Shown piece by piece: positions 15,560 to 23,541 of a stretch of DNA of 42,969 nt. Each line of letters begins with the position of its first letter. Position 1 is the first letter of the stretch. Source of the DNA: a virus; the IMG/VR virus record IMGVR_UViG_3300037226_000114, positions 1 through 42,969 of that record; one strand, written 5' to 3'. The translations under genes and the position numbers were made by a program. The notes beneath the pieces are model-generated. The model made no database searches and had not been told where the DNA came from. It saw only the letters and a list, made by a program, of their open reading frames with translations.

Positions 15560-15829
15560 ATGTCCCTGACCAACAATCTCGTCTTGACGAAAAAGGACCA
15601 CGAAGCGCTGGCCGAGGCGATGCAAGCCAAGCAGGCCGGCGACAAACTCACGCTCAACGGCGTTGAGGTAACGGTGGTCGAAAACCTGGGCGACCGCATG
15701 ACCTTCGACGTCGATGAAGTCGACTCGGTCGAGGGCGCCGACGCCGAAACGGACGACGAGGAGGGCGAGGGCGACACCCTCGAATCGAGCGTGCTCGGAG
15801 TGATGAGCAAGAAAGGGAAAAAGAAATGA
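15560..15829 (+). CDS. Small acidic protein with VLGVMSK tail
   Basis: 89 residues from ATG 15560, the first start after late dyad copy 1. Residues ~1-55 look like a small mixed fold, then a strongly acidic stretch (DAETDDEEGEGD) and a basic end SSVLGVMSKKGKKK. The adjacent gene product ends in the closely similar TAVLSVMSKPKS. Function unknown. Position between terL and portal suggests a head-assembly accessory or decoration role. Ends in an ATGA overlap with the next gene. Confidence 0.65.
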   Translation: MSLTNNLVLTKKDHEALAEAMQAKQAGDKLTLNGVEVTVVENLGDRMTFDVDEVDSVEGADAETDDEEGEGDTLESSVLGVMSKKGKKK

Positions 15830-16203
15830 GCGCGAACCTGACCAGCCTGGGTGTGAAGCGGAAAGACATGGGCAACGACGGCCCGTGTTGCTGCGCGCCG
15901 GACTCCGATAAAAAGAAGGAGTGGGAGGAGGAAGTCGTCTTCCCGACGATCGACGCCTACGGGGAGATCGCGAAGATTTTGCCGGTCGACCAGATGGAGC
16001 CGGGCATCGAGTACACCGCCACGGTGAAGCTACAACTGGCGGCGATCGACGGTTACGGGAAGAAGGATGGCCCGACGCGCGTGTCGATCGAAGTGCACGC
16101 CATCAGCGATCTCGAATCACCGGAGCCGGCGAAGGAAGAACTCAACGAAAGTTCGCCCAACGAAACGGCAGTCCTGTCGGTGATGAGCAAACCGAAGTCG
16201 TGA
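15826..16203 (+). CDS. Small protein sharing the VMSK tail
   Basis: 125 residues from ATG 15826. An N-terminal Cys triplet (PCCCAPD), an acidic-basic stretch, a beta-rich middle (GIEYTATVKLQLAAIDGYG) and the tail TAVLSVMSKPKS, like the neighbour's. No family recognised. It starts in an ATGA overlap and ends in a GTGA overlap, so translation of 15560, 15826 and 16200 is probably coupled. Confidence 0.65.
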   Translation: MSANLTSLGVKRKDMGNDGPCCCAPDSDKKKEWEEEVVFPTIDAYGEIAKILPVDQMEPGIEYTATVKLQLAAIDGYGKKDGPTRVSIEVHAISDLESPEPAKEELNESSPNETAVLSVMSKPKS

Positions 16204-16913
16204 AGCAGCGTGCGCCATTCCCGCCGATCACCCTGCCCGACGCGGCCCGGCTGCCGGATGGCGCGAGCTATTCGACGACGCGGAATGCCGGGTGCTGCCT
16301 GATTGCCCTGTTGTTCAAGCCGCTTTACAAGGGGCCAGAGTCCCACCGTGTGGTGATCCGTAACTGCTACAAGGCCGGTCGCGGGGCCGTCGTGGAAAAC
16401 ATGCGGGAGTATTTGCCTCACTCCTCGAAGATCGGCCGCACGGGCGTACTCTTGGCGCGGCTGCTGGATCTCGGGATGGAAGTAGTGAAGCCGCCGTTCA
16501 TGCTCAGCGAGCCGCGACACAACTGCATCGAGGAGATGACGCCGGCGGAATTCGCTTGGGTGTGGGAAACCAACCAGGACACGTCGCCGGATTGCGTCGA
16601 GGCGGCGAAGGATCACAAGGAGCACAAGACGCCGACGTTGCAGCTGATCCAACAGCATTGGAATGACCAGGCACTTTACGAGAACTGGACGCCGGACCGC
16701 ATCCGCCGGCTGTGCGCGCTGTGGGGGCTGACCACGTTCGAACTGGCCGAGCTCATCCAATGGGCGCCCGGGGCGATGGACTCCTTTTTGAATGGCATGG
16801 GGTTAAGGCTGCCCGGCCCGGTGGCCGTGTGGTTCCACTTCCTCGAAAACATGCGCTTCGGCTTGCCCGCGTTCCCGGACCTGCCTCGGCAACAGGAGGC
16901 CAAAGCATCATGA
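16200..16913 (+). CDS. Protein with C-terminal HTH-like domain
   Basis: 237 residues from a GTG start at 16200 in a GTGA overlap. Upstream in-frame codons would run through the preceding gene, so the overlap start is preferred. The N-terminal two thirds is unrecognised. Residues ~165-222 (RIRRLCALWGLTTFELAELIQWAPGAMDSFLNGMG) resemble a Cro/CI-type helix-turn-helix, where a normal XRE pattern is x-x-G-L-t-x-x-E-L-A-x-x-i. It could therefore bind DNA, perhaps the late dyads, but the position among head genes also allows a structural role. Confidence 0.55.
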   Translation: MKQRAPFPPITLPDAARLPDGASYSTTRNAGCCLIALLFKPLYKGPESHRVVIRNCYKAGRGAVVENMREYLPHSSKIGRTGVLLARLLDLGMEVVKPPFMLSEPRHNCIEEMTPAEFAWVWETNQDTSPDCVEAAKDHKEHKTPTLQLIQQHWNDQALYENWTPDRIRRLCALWGLTTFELAELIQWAPGAMDSFLNGMGLRLPGPVAVWFHFLENMRFGLPAFPDLPRQQEAKAS

Positions 16914-17296
16914 CCAAGCCTCTCCTAATAGTAATCGAAGTCATTCCGCATGAAGAACAAAGATATTGCACGTGTGGTGACTGGTTTTACGAAGGGAATG
17001 CGTTGCGCATCAAGGTCTCCCGGATGGGTGACTGGCGGCACGAAGCGCTGGTAGCGATCCATGAGTTGGTCGAAGTGCTCTTGTGCCGGCACGATGGAGT
17101 TCCGGAGGAGGCCGTGGACAAGTTCGATTTTGCCTTCGAGGCAGCGCGCCAGCCGGGCAACGATGATGAACCGGGCGACGATCCGCAGGCGCCGTACCGC
17201 AAGCAACACTGTTTCGCCACGGGCATCGAGCGGCTGCTGGCCGCCGAGCTGGGCATCGACTGGAAACACTACGAACAGGAGATCAACCGGCTATGA
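16910..17296 (+). CDS. Conserved-type phage protein with IHELVE helix
   Basis: 128 residues from ATG 16910, with a textbook Shine-Dalgarno (AGGAGG) 10 nt upstream. Key segment: RHEALVAIHELVEVLLCRHDGVPEEAVDKFD, followed by an acidic PGDDPQAPYRKQH stretch and ERLLAAELGIDWKHYE. This set of motifs recalls a small phage protein often found near portal or packaging genes, for which I know no assigned function. The helix has H-E-L-V-E rather than HExxH, so a protease is not claimed. Ends in an ATGA overlap with the portal gene. Confidence 0.6.
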   Translation: MTKPLLIVIEVIPHEEQRYCTCGDWFYEGNALRIKVSRMGDWRHEALVAIHELVEVLLCRHDGVPEEAVDKFDFAFEAARQPGNDDEPGDDPQAPYRKQHCFATGIERLLAAELGIDWKHYEQEINRL

Positions 17297-19779
17297 TCGA
17301 CCCGCGCGTCCTCAACCACTTCAAGACGACCAACGAGCAGTTGCGCCGTTTCTTCACGGCGAAGCCGGCGGGGAAAGATCCCAAGACGGAAAAGGAGACG
17401 CCGGAAGATCCGCTGTTCAAGCAGAAGGACAAGTTCGTCAAATGGGTCTCCGGGCTGATCCAGGACGGCCGGTTGCAATGCTTCCGCGACTACCGGTTCT
17501 ATGCGGCGGTCGACCTGATGAACGACAGCCAGCCGATCATGAAGGAGAATATCCCGCTGCTGGCCTACGCGCAGGGCAAGATCGACGTGAAGTCCTGCGT
17601 GGACCAGCTGCACAAGCTGGGCTGCGCGAACAAATTTCTCGACGTGGAGATGGACGGCGGCGGCGCCGAAAAAGCCCGGCATGGCGACGACGACAAAGAA
17701 GTGAAAGGGACGCCGCGGGTGAACATGCCGCGGCTCTACGAAGTCTGCATCAACGTCGGGCGCAGTTTCATTTCTCGGCGCGTCAACGCCCAGGCCAACA
17801 AATACAACAGCCTGCGCCCGTTCTTCGCCTATGCGCCGCGCGGCACGTCGATGGTGGACCATCTGCGCGGCGAGGTGATGGGCCAATATGCGGAGGTCAT
17901 GTCGGACTCCTTTGGCTATCGGCACCAGCACACGCAGTGCATCCGGTCGATGCTCAATTATCGCACGGTGCAATTCCCCGCCGGCGCGTGGGAATGCGAG
18001 ACGCAAACGGAAGTGGCGCCGGACGATTTCGATGGGGAGACGCTGGGCGAGATGGAGTCGCCGGACATGCCGGACACAAAGCTCAAGCTCCGCACGCGCA
18101 TCACGCGCGAGGGAGTCAAGATGATCACGCCCAACCCGGCGCGCGTCATCTACGACACCTCCAAGCCTCTCTCTTCGCTCAACACGGACACCGGCTGCCG
18201 GTGGGTGGGATTCTTCGATGTGCAGCGCTTCGGCGACATCAAGAAGACGCCGGACTTTTTCAACATCGACAACATCACGTGGACGCCGGGCGGCCTGGCC
18301 GTGGTGGACGAGAACCGCCCCTTCTTCGACCTGATTTTCGCCGGCCAACCGATCAACTTCCCGTCGCCCTCCAAGACCACCGAGCAGCGGAGTTCAACCG
18401 ACGTGGCCGGGCGCAACGAGCGCACCGCGCAGAGCTTCGTCTATGGGCAGACGGACGAAGAGCACTCGGTCTTCGTGACCGATTTGCGGGTGAAGATTTG
18501 CCCCAAGGATTGGGGCATGGGCGACTATCCGCACAAGGTCTGGCTGCGGCTGGTGATCGCGGCCGACAACACGGTGATCTTCGCGGAGTGGATGCCGAGC
18601 CTGCCGGCCGTGTACTGGGGCCACAACGAGGACGACAACCGCCTGCTCAACCTGGCGCAATCGCACGAGTGCATGTGGGCGCAGGACCAGCTCTCGAACA
18701 TCTTTTCGCAGCTGTTGCTCAAGATGAAGCACAGCCTGTTGCGGGTGCTGCTCATCAACACGGACATCGTGAGCGAGGCCGACCGGAAGAAGTTCCGGGC
18801 AATGCTCGACTCGCCGAAATACTACACCAACCCGCACCTGCTGGAAGTGTCGTTCAAGGAACTGGCGGGCGACCTGAAGCTGGACCTGAGCAACGTCTTT
18901 CACATCTGCTCGCCGGGCGACAACGACACGGAGTATATCAACAACGCGTTCCGGGCGATCGTGCAGATCCTCTCGATCATGGAGCGGCTGATGAACCTCA
19001 GCCCGCAGGAGCAGGGCCAGCCGATGCCCCGCGAATCCAGCGCGGAGGAAATCGCGGCGCTCGAGAACTCGACGCAGGTGACGTACAACGCCATCGGCTC
19101 GTCGATCGACGAAGCCCGCGCCGCGTGGAAAAAAGTCGTGTACGAAAGTGCGATGGCCTTTGCCAGCGACCAGATTTACCTGCCGGTCTCGCAACGGTTC
19201 TCCAAGGAGACGATCAAAAAGGCGGGGTTCGAGATCGACGACGAGGAGGCGGAAAACGACACCTCGGCCTCACAGCGCGGGCACACTGTTATCGGCTCGA
19301 AGCGGATGCTGGTGACTGACTACATTTGGCAGTCCCGCGACGGCGGCGACCGGTTCACCAGCAAGGAGAGCGCGAACGTGCTCGTGCAACTGCTCGGCCA
19401 GGTGCTGCCGTTGATCGGACCGGAGGCATTCGGCAAGCAGCGGATCTTCGCCATCGTGAACGAGATTTTCCGCCTGCTCGCGAGCTACGACCTGAAGCTC
19501 GACCTCAACGAAGGGGAGAGCAACAGCGTGATGGCGCCCGAGGCCCAGAAGCAATTTCAGACGATCGCCCAGCAGTTCCAAGCACTCCAAGCGGCCGTGA
19601 CGCAGGAGCACCAGGAGGTCGGCGGTCTGACCGATGCGGTCGAGAAGCTGCAAGAGATCGTCAGCCATCTCAGCGGCGGCGGCGCGCCCGCGGGGCCGGG
19701 ACCGGCGGCGATGCCGATGGTTCCCGCTGGCGCTCCTCCCGGAGGGCCGATGCCCGGAGCGGCAATGATGGCCGCATAA
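17293..19779 (+). CDS. Portal protein
   Basis: 828 residues, long for a portal but within the range of podovirus portals. Position after terL and before scaffold and capsid genes is the main support. Visible traits: an N-terminal basic region, central strands with WAQDQLSNIFSQLLLKMKHSLLRVLL (stem-like helices), a long helical domain, and a disordered C-terminus rich in Gly, Pro, Ala and Met (PGPAAMPMVPAG). The portal forms a 12-subunit ring at one capsid vertex, through which DNA enters and leaves. The family is inferred from length, secondary-structure look and order, not from a diagnostic motif. Confidence 0.75.
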   Translation: MIDPRVLNHFKTTNEQLRRFFTAKPAGKDPKTEKETPEDPLFKQKDKFVKWVSGLIQDGRLQCFRDYRFYAAVDLMNDSQPIMKENIPLLAYAQGKIDVKSCVDQLHKLGCANKFLDVEMDGGGAEKARHGDDDKEVKGTPRVNMPRLYEVCINVGRSFISRRVNAQANKYNSLRPFFAYAPRGTSMVDHLRGEVMGQYAEVMSDSFGYRHQHTQCIRSMLNYRTVQFPAGAWECETQTEVAPDDFDGETLGEMESPDMPDTKLKLRTRITREGVKMITPNPARVIYDTSKPLSSLNTDTGCRWVGFFDVQRFGDIKKTPDFFNIDNITWTPGGLAVVDENRPFFDLIFAGQPINFPSPSKTTEQRSSTDVAGRNERTAQSFVYGQTDEEHSVFVTDLRVKICPKDWGMGDYPHKVWLRLVIAADNTVIFAEWMPSLPAVYWGHNEDDNRLLNLAQSHECMWAQDQLSNIFSQLLLKMKHSLLRVLLINTDIVSEADRKKFRAMLDSPKYYTNPHLLEVSFKELAGDLKLDLSNVFHICSPGDNDTEYINNAFRAIVQILSIMERLMNLSPQEQGQPMPRESSAEEIAALENSTQVTYNAIGSSIDEARAAWKKVVYESAMAFASDQIYLPVSQRFSKETIKKAGFEIDDEEAENDTSASQRGHTVIGSKRMLVTDYIWQSRDGGDRFTSKESANVLVQLLGQVLPLIGPEAFGKQRIFAIVNEIFRLLASYDLKLDLNEGESNSVMAPEAQKQFQTIAQQFQALQAAVTQEHQEVGGLTDAVEKLQEIVSHLSGGGAPAGPGPAAMPMVPAGAPPGGPMPGAAMMAA

Positions 19780-19786
19780 TTTTCCC

Positions 19787-21181
19787 ATGAGCAACCCACC
19801 CGAATCCGAAACCAAACCACCCCAGAAAAGCTTTTTGCAGACGCTGGGGAAGCATCTCGTGACCGGCTCCGATAAGCTGCCGGCCATCGAACCGAAGCCC
19901 CCGAAGGCCGAGGACAAACCAGCAGAGCCCGCCGAGGCCGCAAAGCCTGCGGAGGGTACGCCCGTGACACCGGCAGTCGCCGCGGCCGCGCCAGCGGAGG
20001 CAACCAAGCCGGATGAAGCGAAGCCAGAAGCGAAGTCCGAGACTCCTCCCGAGAAGAAGGTCAAGATTGCTCCGAAGAAATCGGAGCCCTTGCCCCCCAT
20101 CCCGGCAGACGACATCGCGGCCGCGCCAACGCCCGTGATCGACGAGCCGAAACCGCTGGCGGAACGGTTGGGTCATCAGCCGTCCCGGGCCGAGGCACGC
20201 TATGTCGAGGTGCTCGAAGCGGCCGCAGTTCGCGAACCTGCGCGCTATCAAGCGGTGCTCGACCGGGAAGTTGACCGGTTGAAGAAGGTGCACGCGTTCG
20301 AGGCCACGTGGAAAGAGGAACATCCCGATGAATCCCTCATCGACGAAGACACGGGCAAACCGGTGCCGGAGTACCGCAAATTTCTGAACGCGAACCGCCC
20401 GTCCATCGACGCCGACGAGCACGAAGATCTGCGGGAAACATTCATTGCCGATCGGGCGAAGCAATCGGCCCGGGCGGAGATGGAAGAAACACTGCGGCCG
20501 AAACTGCGCAAGGTGGCCGAGCTGGAGAGCAAGCCCGTGATCGAAAAGGCCGAGAAGGACCTGGAGGCGGCGGTCCTGGCGGCCCTGCCGGCGGACGACT
20601 ATCTCGCCAAGGTGGCGAAAGACGGGCTGGATGCCGTCGCGAAAGTCCCGGTCGAGGGGCCGGTCATCGCGGTAGCGGTCCAGCGCGGCCGCGAGGTGGT
20701 GCGCGACTTCCTGGCGCTGCGGCGCGAGCTGGTGGATTTCGATGTGCGCAACCCGACGCACGTCTTCATCAGCCGGAGCATCGCCACGGCGGCGACCATC
20801 TTCGCCGAGAAGGGCGGCGAGGACCGTCTGCGCAAGGGCACGGACGGCACGATGCAGCGCTTCGTGCCTCCGGTGGTTTACCGGACGCTCAAGCCCGAGG
20901 CCCGCGCCAAACACTGGACCTTCTCCGATGACGAAATTGTCTCGTTGTTCACGGCGATGGCGTCCGAAGGACTGCGCCAGGAACTCACGGCAAAGAGGCA
21001 GGAGATGGAGGAACATCAAAAGTTCCGGACGGCCACCAAGCCAGCTGGCAAGGAAAAGTCCGCGCCGGCGGTCGCGCCCACGGCCTCGAGCCCGGCGCTC
21101 GAACCGAGCCCGGTGGCGCCATCGGCCTCTCCCTCGCCGGTGAAAAACAAGAAACTGAAGAGCATGTTGGGCGTGGCCTGA
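19787..21181 (+). CDS. Candidate scaffolding protein
   Basis: 464 residues. The first ~120 are disordered, rich in Pro, Ala, Glu and Lys. The middle is helical and highly charged, with coiled-coil stretches around 225-260 and 400-430. The end is basic, KNKKLKSMLGVA. Location between portal and major capsid genes, charge pattern and a short basic C-terminal tail all fit a scaffold that binds capsid subunits during assembly. No serine-protease motif was seen. A strong terminator follows directly. Confidence 0.6.
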   Translation: MSNPPESETKPPQKSFLQTLGKHLVTGSDKLPAIEPKPPKAEDKPAEPAEAAKPAEGTPVTPAVAAAAPAEATKPDEAKPEAKSETPPEKKVKIAPKKSEPLPPIPADDIAAAPTPVIDEPKPLAERLGHQPSRAEARYVEVLEAAAVREPARYQAVLDREVDRLKKVHAFEATWKEEHPDESLIDEDTGKPVPEYRKFLNANRPSIDADEHEDLRETFIADRAKQSARAEMEETLRPKLRKVAELESKPVIEKAEKDLEAAVLAALPADDYLAKVAKDGLDAVAKVPVEGPVIAVAVQRGREVVRDFLALRRELVDFDVRNPTHVFISRSIATAATIFAEKGGEDRLRKGTDGTMQRFVPPVVYRTLKPEARAKHWTFSDDEIVSLFTAMASEGLRQELTAKRQEMEEHQKFRTATKPAGKEKSAPAVAPTASSPALEPSPVAPSASPSPVKNKKLKSMLGVA

Positions 21182-21207
21182 CTGTAATTGCCAGTTGGCA
21201 AGCAACG

Positions 21208-21237
21208 CGCCGCCGGGCTTTCGGCGGCGTTTTTTTT
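21208..21237 (+). terminator. Strong intrinsic terminator after the scaffold gene
   Basis: CGCCGCCG (21208-21215), loop GGCTTT, CGGCGGCG (21222-21229), then eight Ts (21230-21237). Perfect 8-bp G+C stem. It separates the head-gene transcript from the capsid gene. Confidence 0.93.
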
Positions 21238-21270
21238 GCGGCTGGTGCGGAATTCTTAGGAGAGGGGCGA

Positions 21271-21292
21271 GTAACGGCTACAATGCCCTTAC
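21271..21292. promoter_or_regulatory. Late dyad copy 2, before the capsid gene
   Basis: GTAACGGC (21271-21278), centre TACAAT, GCCCTTAC (21285-21292). Seven of eight positions pair. It ends one nucleotide before the capsid ATG at 21294. A purine run AGGAGAGG lies ~30 nt upstream of the ATG, too far for a ribosome site. Confidence 0.7.
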
Positions 21293-21293
21293 T

Positions 21294-22994
21294 ATGTCTC
21301 TCATTCTAATGCATCCGCGGATCGTCGAGCAATCCGATCCCGCCAGCACGGACCTGACGAAGATCGTCTTTCGTCCGGTGACCCCGGAGCTCATCGACGC
21401 GATGGGCGAAAACGAGTACAAGACGCAATTCCTCGCGCAGATCATGGAATCTCGCGCGGTGGGCGTCATGCCCAACACTCTGGCCGAACTCCTGATGTCG
21501 CGCATCGAACCGCTCGGCAAGGGCGAGAAGCTGCAGGAGTACAGCACCGGCACCACGTTCATCTCGGCTCCCTTCAAGTACCGCCAGCGCACCCGCAATA
21601 CGCGGGTGGGGATGTTCAACATCTCCGCCGGCGGGGTCAATGCCCATGCGGGTACGACCTTCGGCGGCGTGGTGTATCCCGCCTCCGCGTGGGACATCAA
21701 CGTCAACGTGGGCCCGAGCCCGTGGGCTACGGCCTTCACGGATCTCGCCCGATTTTTCCTCACCGGCCACTTCATCTACGTCGAGCACTACAACGCCTCG
21801 ACCAAAGTCGCGTACACCTCGGCGCACAAGGTCGTCGCGGCCTCCAACGCCGACACCAACAATGCGACGGTGACGGTCTCCGCCGTGGGTTACACGGACG
21901 CCCAGTGGGCGGGCCTGACCTCCGGCCAGAAGCTGCCGTACCAGCCGACGTTCGGCGGGTTGAGCCTGGGCGCGAACAACGTGTCCGACTACGAGAGCTT
22001 CGGTCACAATCCGCCGACCGATCTCGGCAAGGAATTGCTGGTCGACTGGTGCGGCACGATCCGGACCTATCGCGAGCAGAACAAGGAGTACCTCGATGCC
22101 CTGGCCGCCATCCTCGATGGCAAGGTCAATGAGCTGCAGACCTTCCGCAACATGGCGATGACGAAGCGCAATCAGCAGATGATGGCCTTCGAAGAGCTGC
22201 AACTGCTGAACACGATCTGGTTCGGGCAGCGCGAAGTGGGCCAGACCGCCGACCCGGTGATCAGCGACATCCTGAATCTGCCGGTGGCTTTGGATCCGGA
22301 AGACGGCACGCCGCTCGAGCGCAAGGCGAACATCCTCGGCATCCAGACGCAGCTGGTGGAAAACAACCGGCGCATCGACCTGCAAGGCGCGCCCTTCGAT
22401 CTCGATCTCCTCTTCGATGAATCCCACAATCTGCGCCGGAACCGCCGGCTGGACGGCAAGAGCTGGGACAACATCGTTTGGATGACCGATCGCTGGACCA
22501 AGGACAATTGGGACCAGGCGCTGATCCGCTACCTCCAGGACGTTTACGGGCTGACCACCACGCGGTTCGTCAACCCCGGCAAGATTTTCGTCGAGGGCAC
22601 CAAGATCATCGCCTTCGAGTACACGACCTACGAGATCCCGCGCCAGCACCTGTCGATCTCGATCATGACGCACGAGTTCTTCGAGGACAAGATCCTCGCG
22701 TTCCCGGATGCGAACAAGTCCCGCGGCCGCATGGCGGTCTCGATCGATTTCGACGACATCCGCATCTGGGTGGCGGCGATGAATTCGGCGAAGCGCGAGT
22801 ACAAGGGCCAGACCACGGCCAACGCGAACAGCCTCTGGTCGAAGGTGATCAAGATGAACACCAAGGAAATCGAACTGCGCTCGAAGACGATGGGCGTGGA
22901 GTTCGGCGACTTCAACCGGCACACGATCTTCGAGAACTTCTCGAACGCCTGCCCGACGCTGACGGTGAGTGTCTGCAGCCCGACCTTGAGCTGA
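21294..22994 (+). CDS. Major capsid protein
   Basis: 566 residues from ATG 21294. An upstream in-frame extension to 21195 would run through the terminator and is rejected. The protein follows portal and scaffold genes, begins with a short helix (FRPVTPELIDAM), has many aromatic and beta segments (TFISAPFKYRQRTRNTRVGMFNI), and an insertion-rich middle. It is longer than a plain HK97 shell protein, which fits an extra surface domain. Its gene has its own dyad element and sits between two strong intrinsic terminators, as expected for a very abundant virion protein made from its own transcript. Confidence 0.8.
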   Translation: MSLILMHPRIVEQSDPASTDLTKIVFRPVTPELIDAMGENEYKTQFLAQIMESRAVGVMPNTLAELLMSRIEPLGKGEKLQEYSTGTTFISAPFKYRQRTRNTRVGMFNISAGGVNAHAGTTFGGVVYPASAWDINVNVGPSPWATAFTDLARFFLTGHFIYVEHYNASTKVAYTSAHKVVAASNADTNNATVTVSAVGYTDAQWAGLTSGQKLPYQPTFGGLSLGANNVSDYESFGHNPPTDLGKELLVDWCGTIRTYREQNKEYLDALAAILDGKVNELQTFRNMAMTKRNQQMMAFEELQLLNTIWFGQREVGQTADPVISDILNLPVALDPEDGTPLERKANILGIQTQLVENNRRIDLQGAPFDLDLLFDESHNLRRNRRLDGKSWDNIVWMTDRWTKDNWDQALIRYLQDVYGLTTTRFVNPGKIFVEGTKIIAFEYTTYEIPRQHLSISIMTHEFFEDKILAFPDANKSRGRMAVSIDFDDIRIWVAAMNSAKREYKGQTTANANSLWSKVIKMNTKEIELRSKTMGVEFGDFNRHTIFENFSNACPTLTVSVCSPTLS

Positions 22995-23019
22995 GAATTT
23001 GGTGGGTAGTTCATGGAAG

Positions 23020-23056
23020 GGCCGGCGGCTTTGGTGGGCCGCCGGCCTTTTCTTTG
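23020..23056 (+). terminator. Strong intrinsic terminator after the capsid gene
   Basis: GGCCGGCGGC (23020-23029), loop of eight, GCCGCCGGCC (23038-23047), then TTTTCTTTG. Ten perfect pairs. With the 21208 terminator it makes the capsid gene monocistronic. Confidence 0.92.
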
Positions 23057-23065
23057 CTCGACAAT

Positions 23066-23087
23066 GTTAGGGCGTTTGCGCCATTAC
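23066..23087. promoter_or_regulatory. Late dyad copy 3
   Basis: GTTAGGGC (23066-23073), centre GTTTGC, GCCATTAC (23080-23087). Same 8-6-8 layout with two mismatches, the most diverged copy. It begins 10 nt after the capsid terminator's T tract and ends 7 nt before the ATG at 23095, which has no Shine-Dalgarno. Confidence 0.55.
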
Positions 23088-23094
23088 ACTTTCC

Positions 23095-23541
23095 ATGCCT
23101 CGTTATTTTTTCAGCGAAAACGCGGGCCGGCCCATTCGGGTGGGAATGCGCTCGTATCCTTTTGAAATTACGGCCATGCTCGGCGGGACGGTGCAAGGCA
23201 TCGCGGCCGTGCCGGACGACGAAGCCGACGCCTACATGGTGGTGGCCTCGAGGTACGGCGTGCAGGAAATCACCACGGAGGCGTATCAGGAAGCGGTGCA
23301 AAAAAAAACGCTGCATCGCCATTCGCCAATTACCCCGGACTTGCGCAGTCCGCCGCGCCCCGGAGCGAGCCTAAAAGGTCATGGTGCTGTGGTCGTTGAC
23401 GGGGAGAAAGTCGCCCAGCCCGAGTCAGTGGCGGCCAAGACGCTGCCCGCCGCGATCGACGATGCCGTTGACCTGGGCACGGCCGCTCTGCCCGTCACAG
23501 AGCCCAAGAAATCGAACCCGAAGCGGCGCTCCAACCGATGA
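23095..23541 (+). CDS. Hypothetical head or neck protein
   Basis: 148 residues, the first start after late dyad copy 3. A small folded N-terminus (MPRYFFSENAGRPIRVGMRSYPFEITAMLGG) and an acidic helix are followed by a Pro/Lys/Ala-rich tail ending in PKKSNPKRRSNR. No family recognised. Its place between the capsid and neck genes suggests a minor head protein. Ends in an ATGA overlap with the next gene. Confidence 0.6.
   Translation: MPRYFFSENAGRPIRVGMRSYPFEITAMLGGTVQGIAAVPDDEADAYMVVASRYGVQEITTEAYQEAVQKKTLHRHSPITPDLRSPPRPGASLKGHGAVVVDGEKVAQPESVAAKTLPAAIDDAVDLGTAALPVTEPKKSNPKRRSNR

Noticed and set aside
17061-19319. 752-codon + strand frame inside the portal region
   Set aside because: It is out of frame with the portal and reads Arg/Gly/Ala-rich sequence with no plausible fold. 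The portal frame (17293-19779) is tied to its neighbours by overlap and order.
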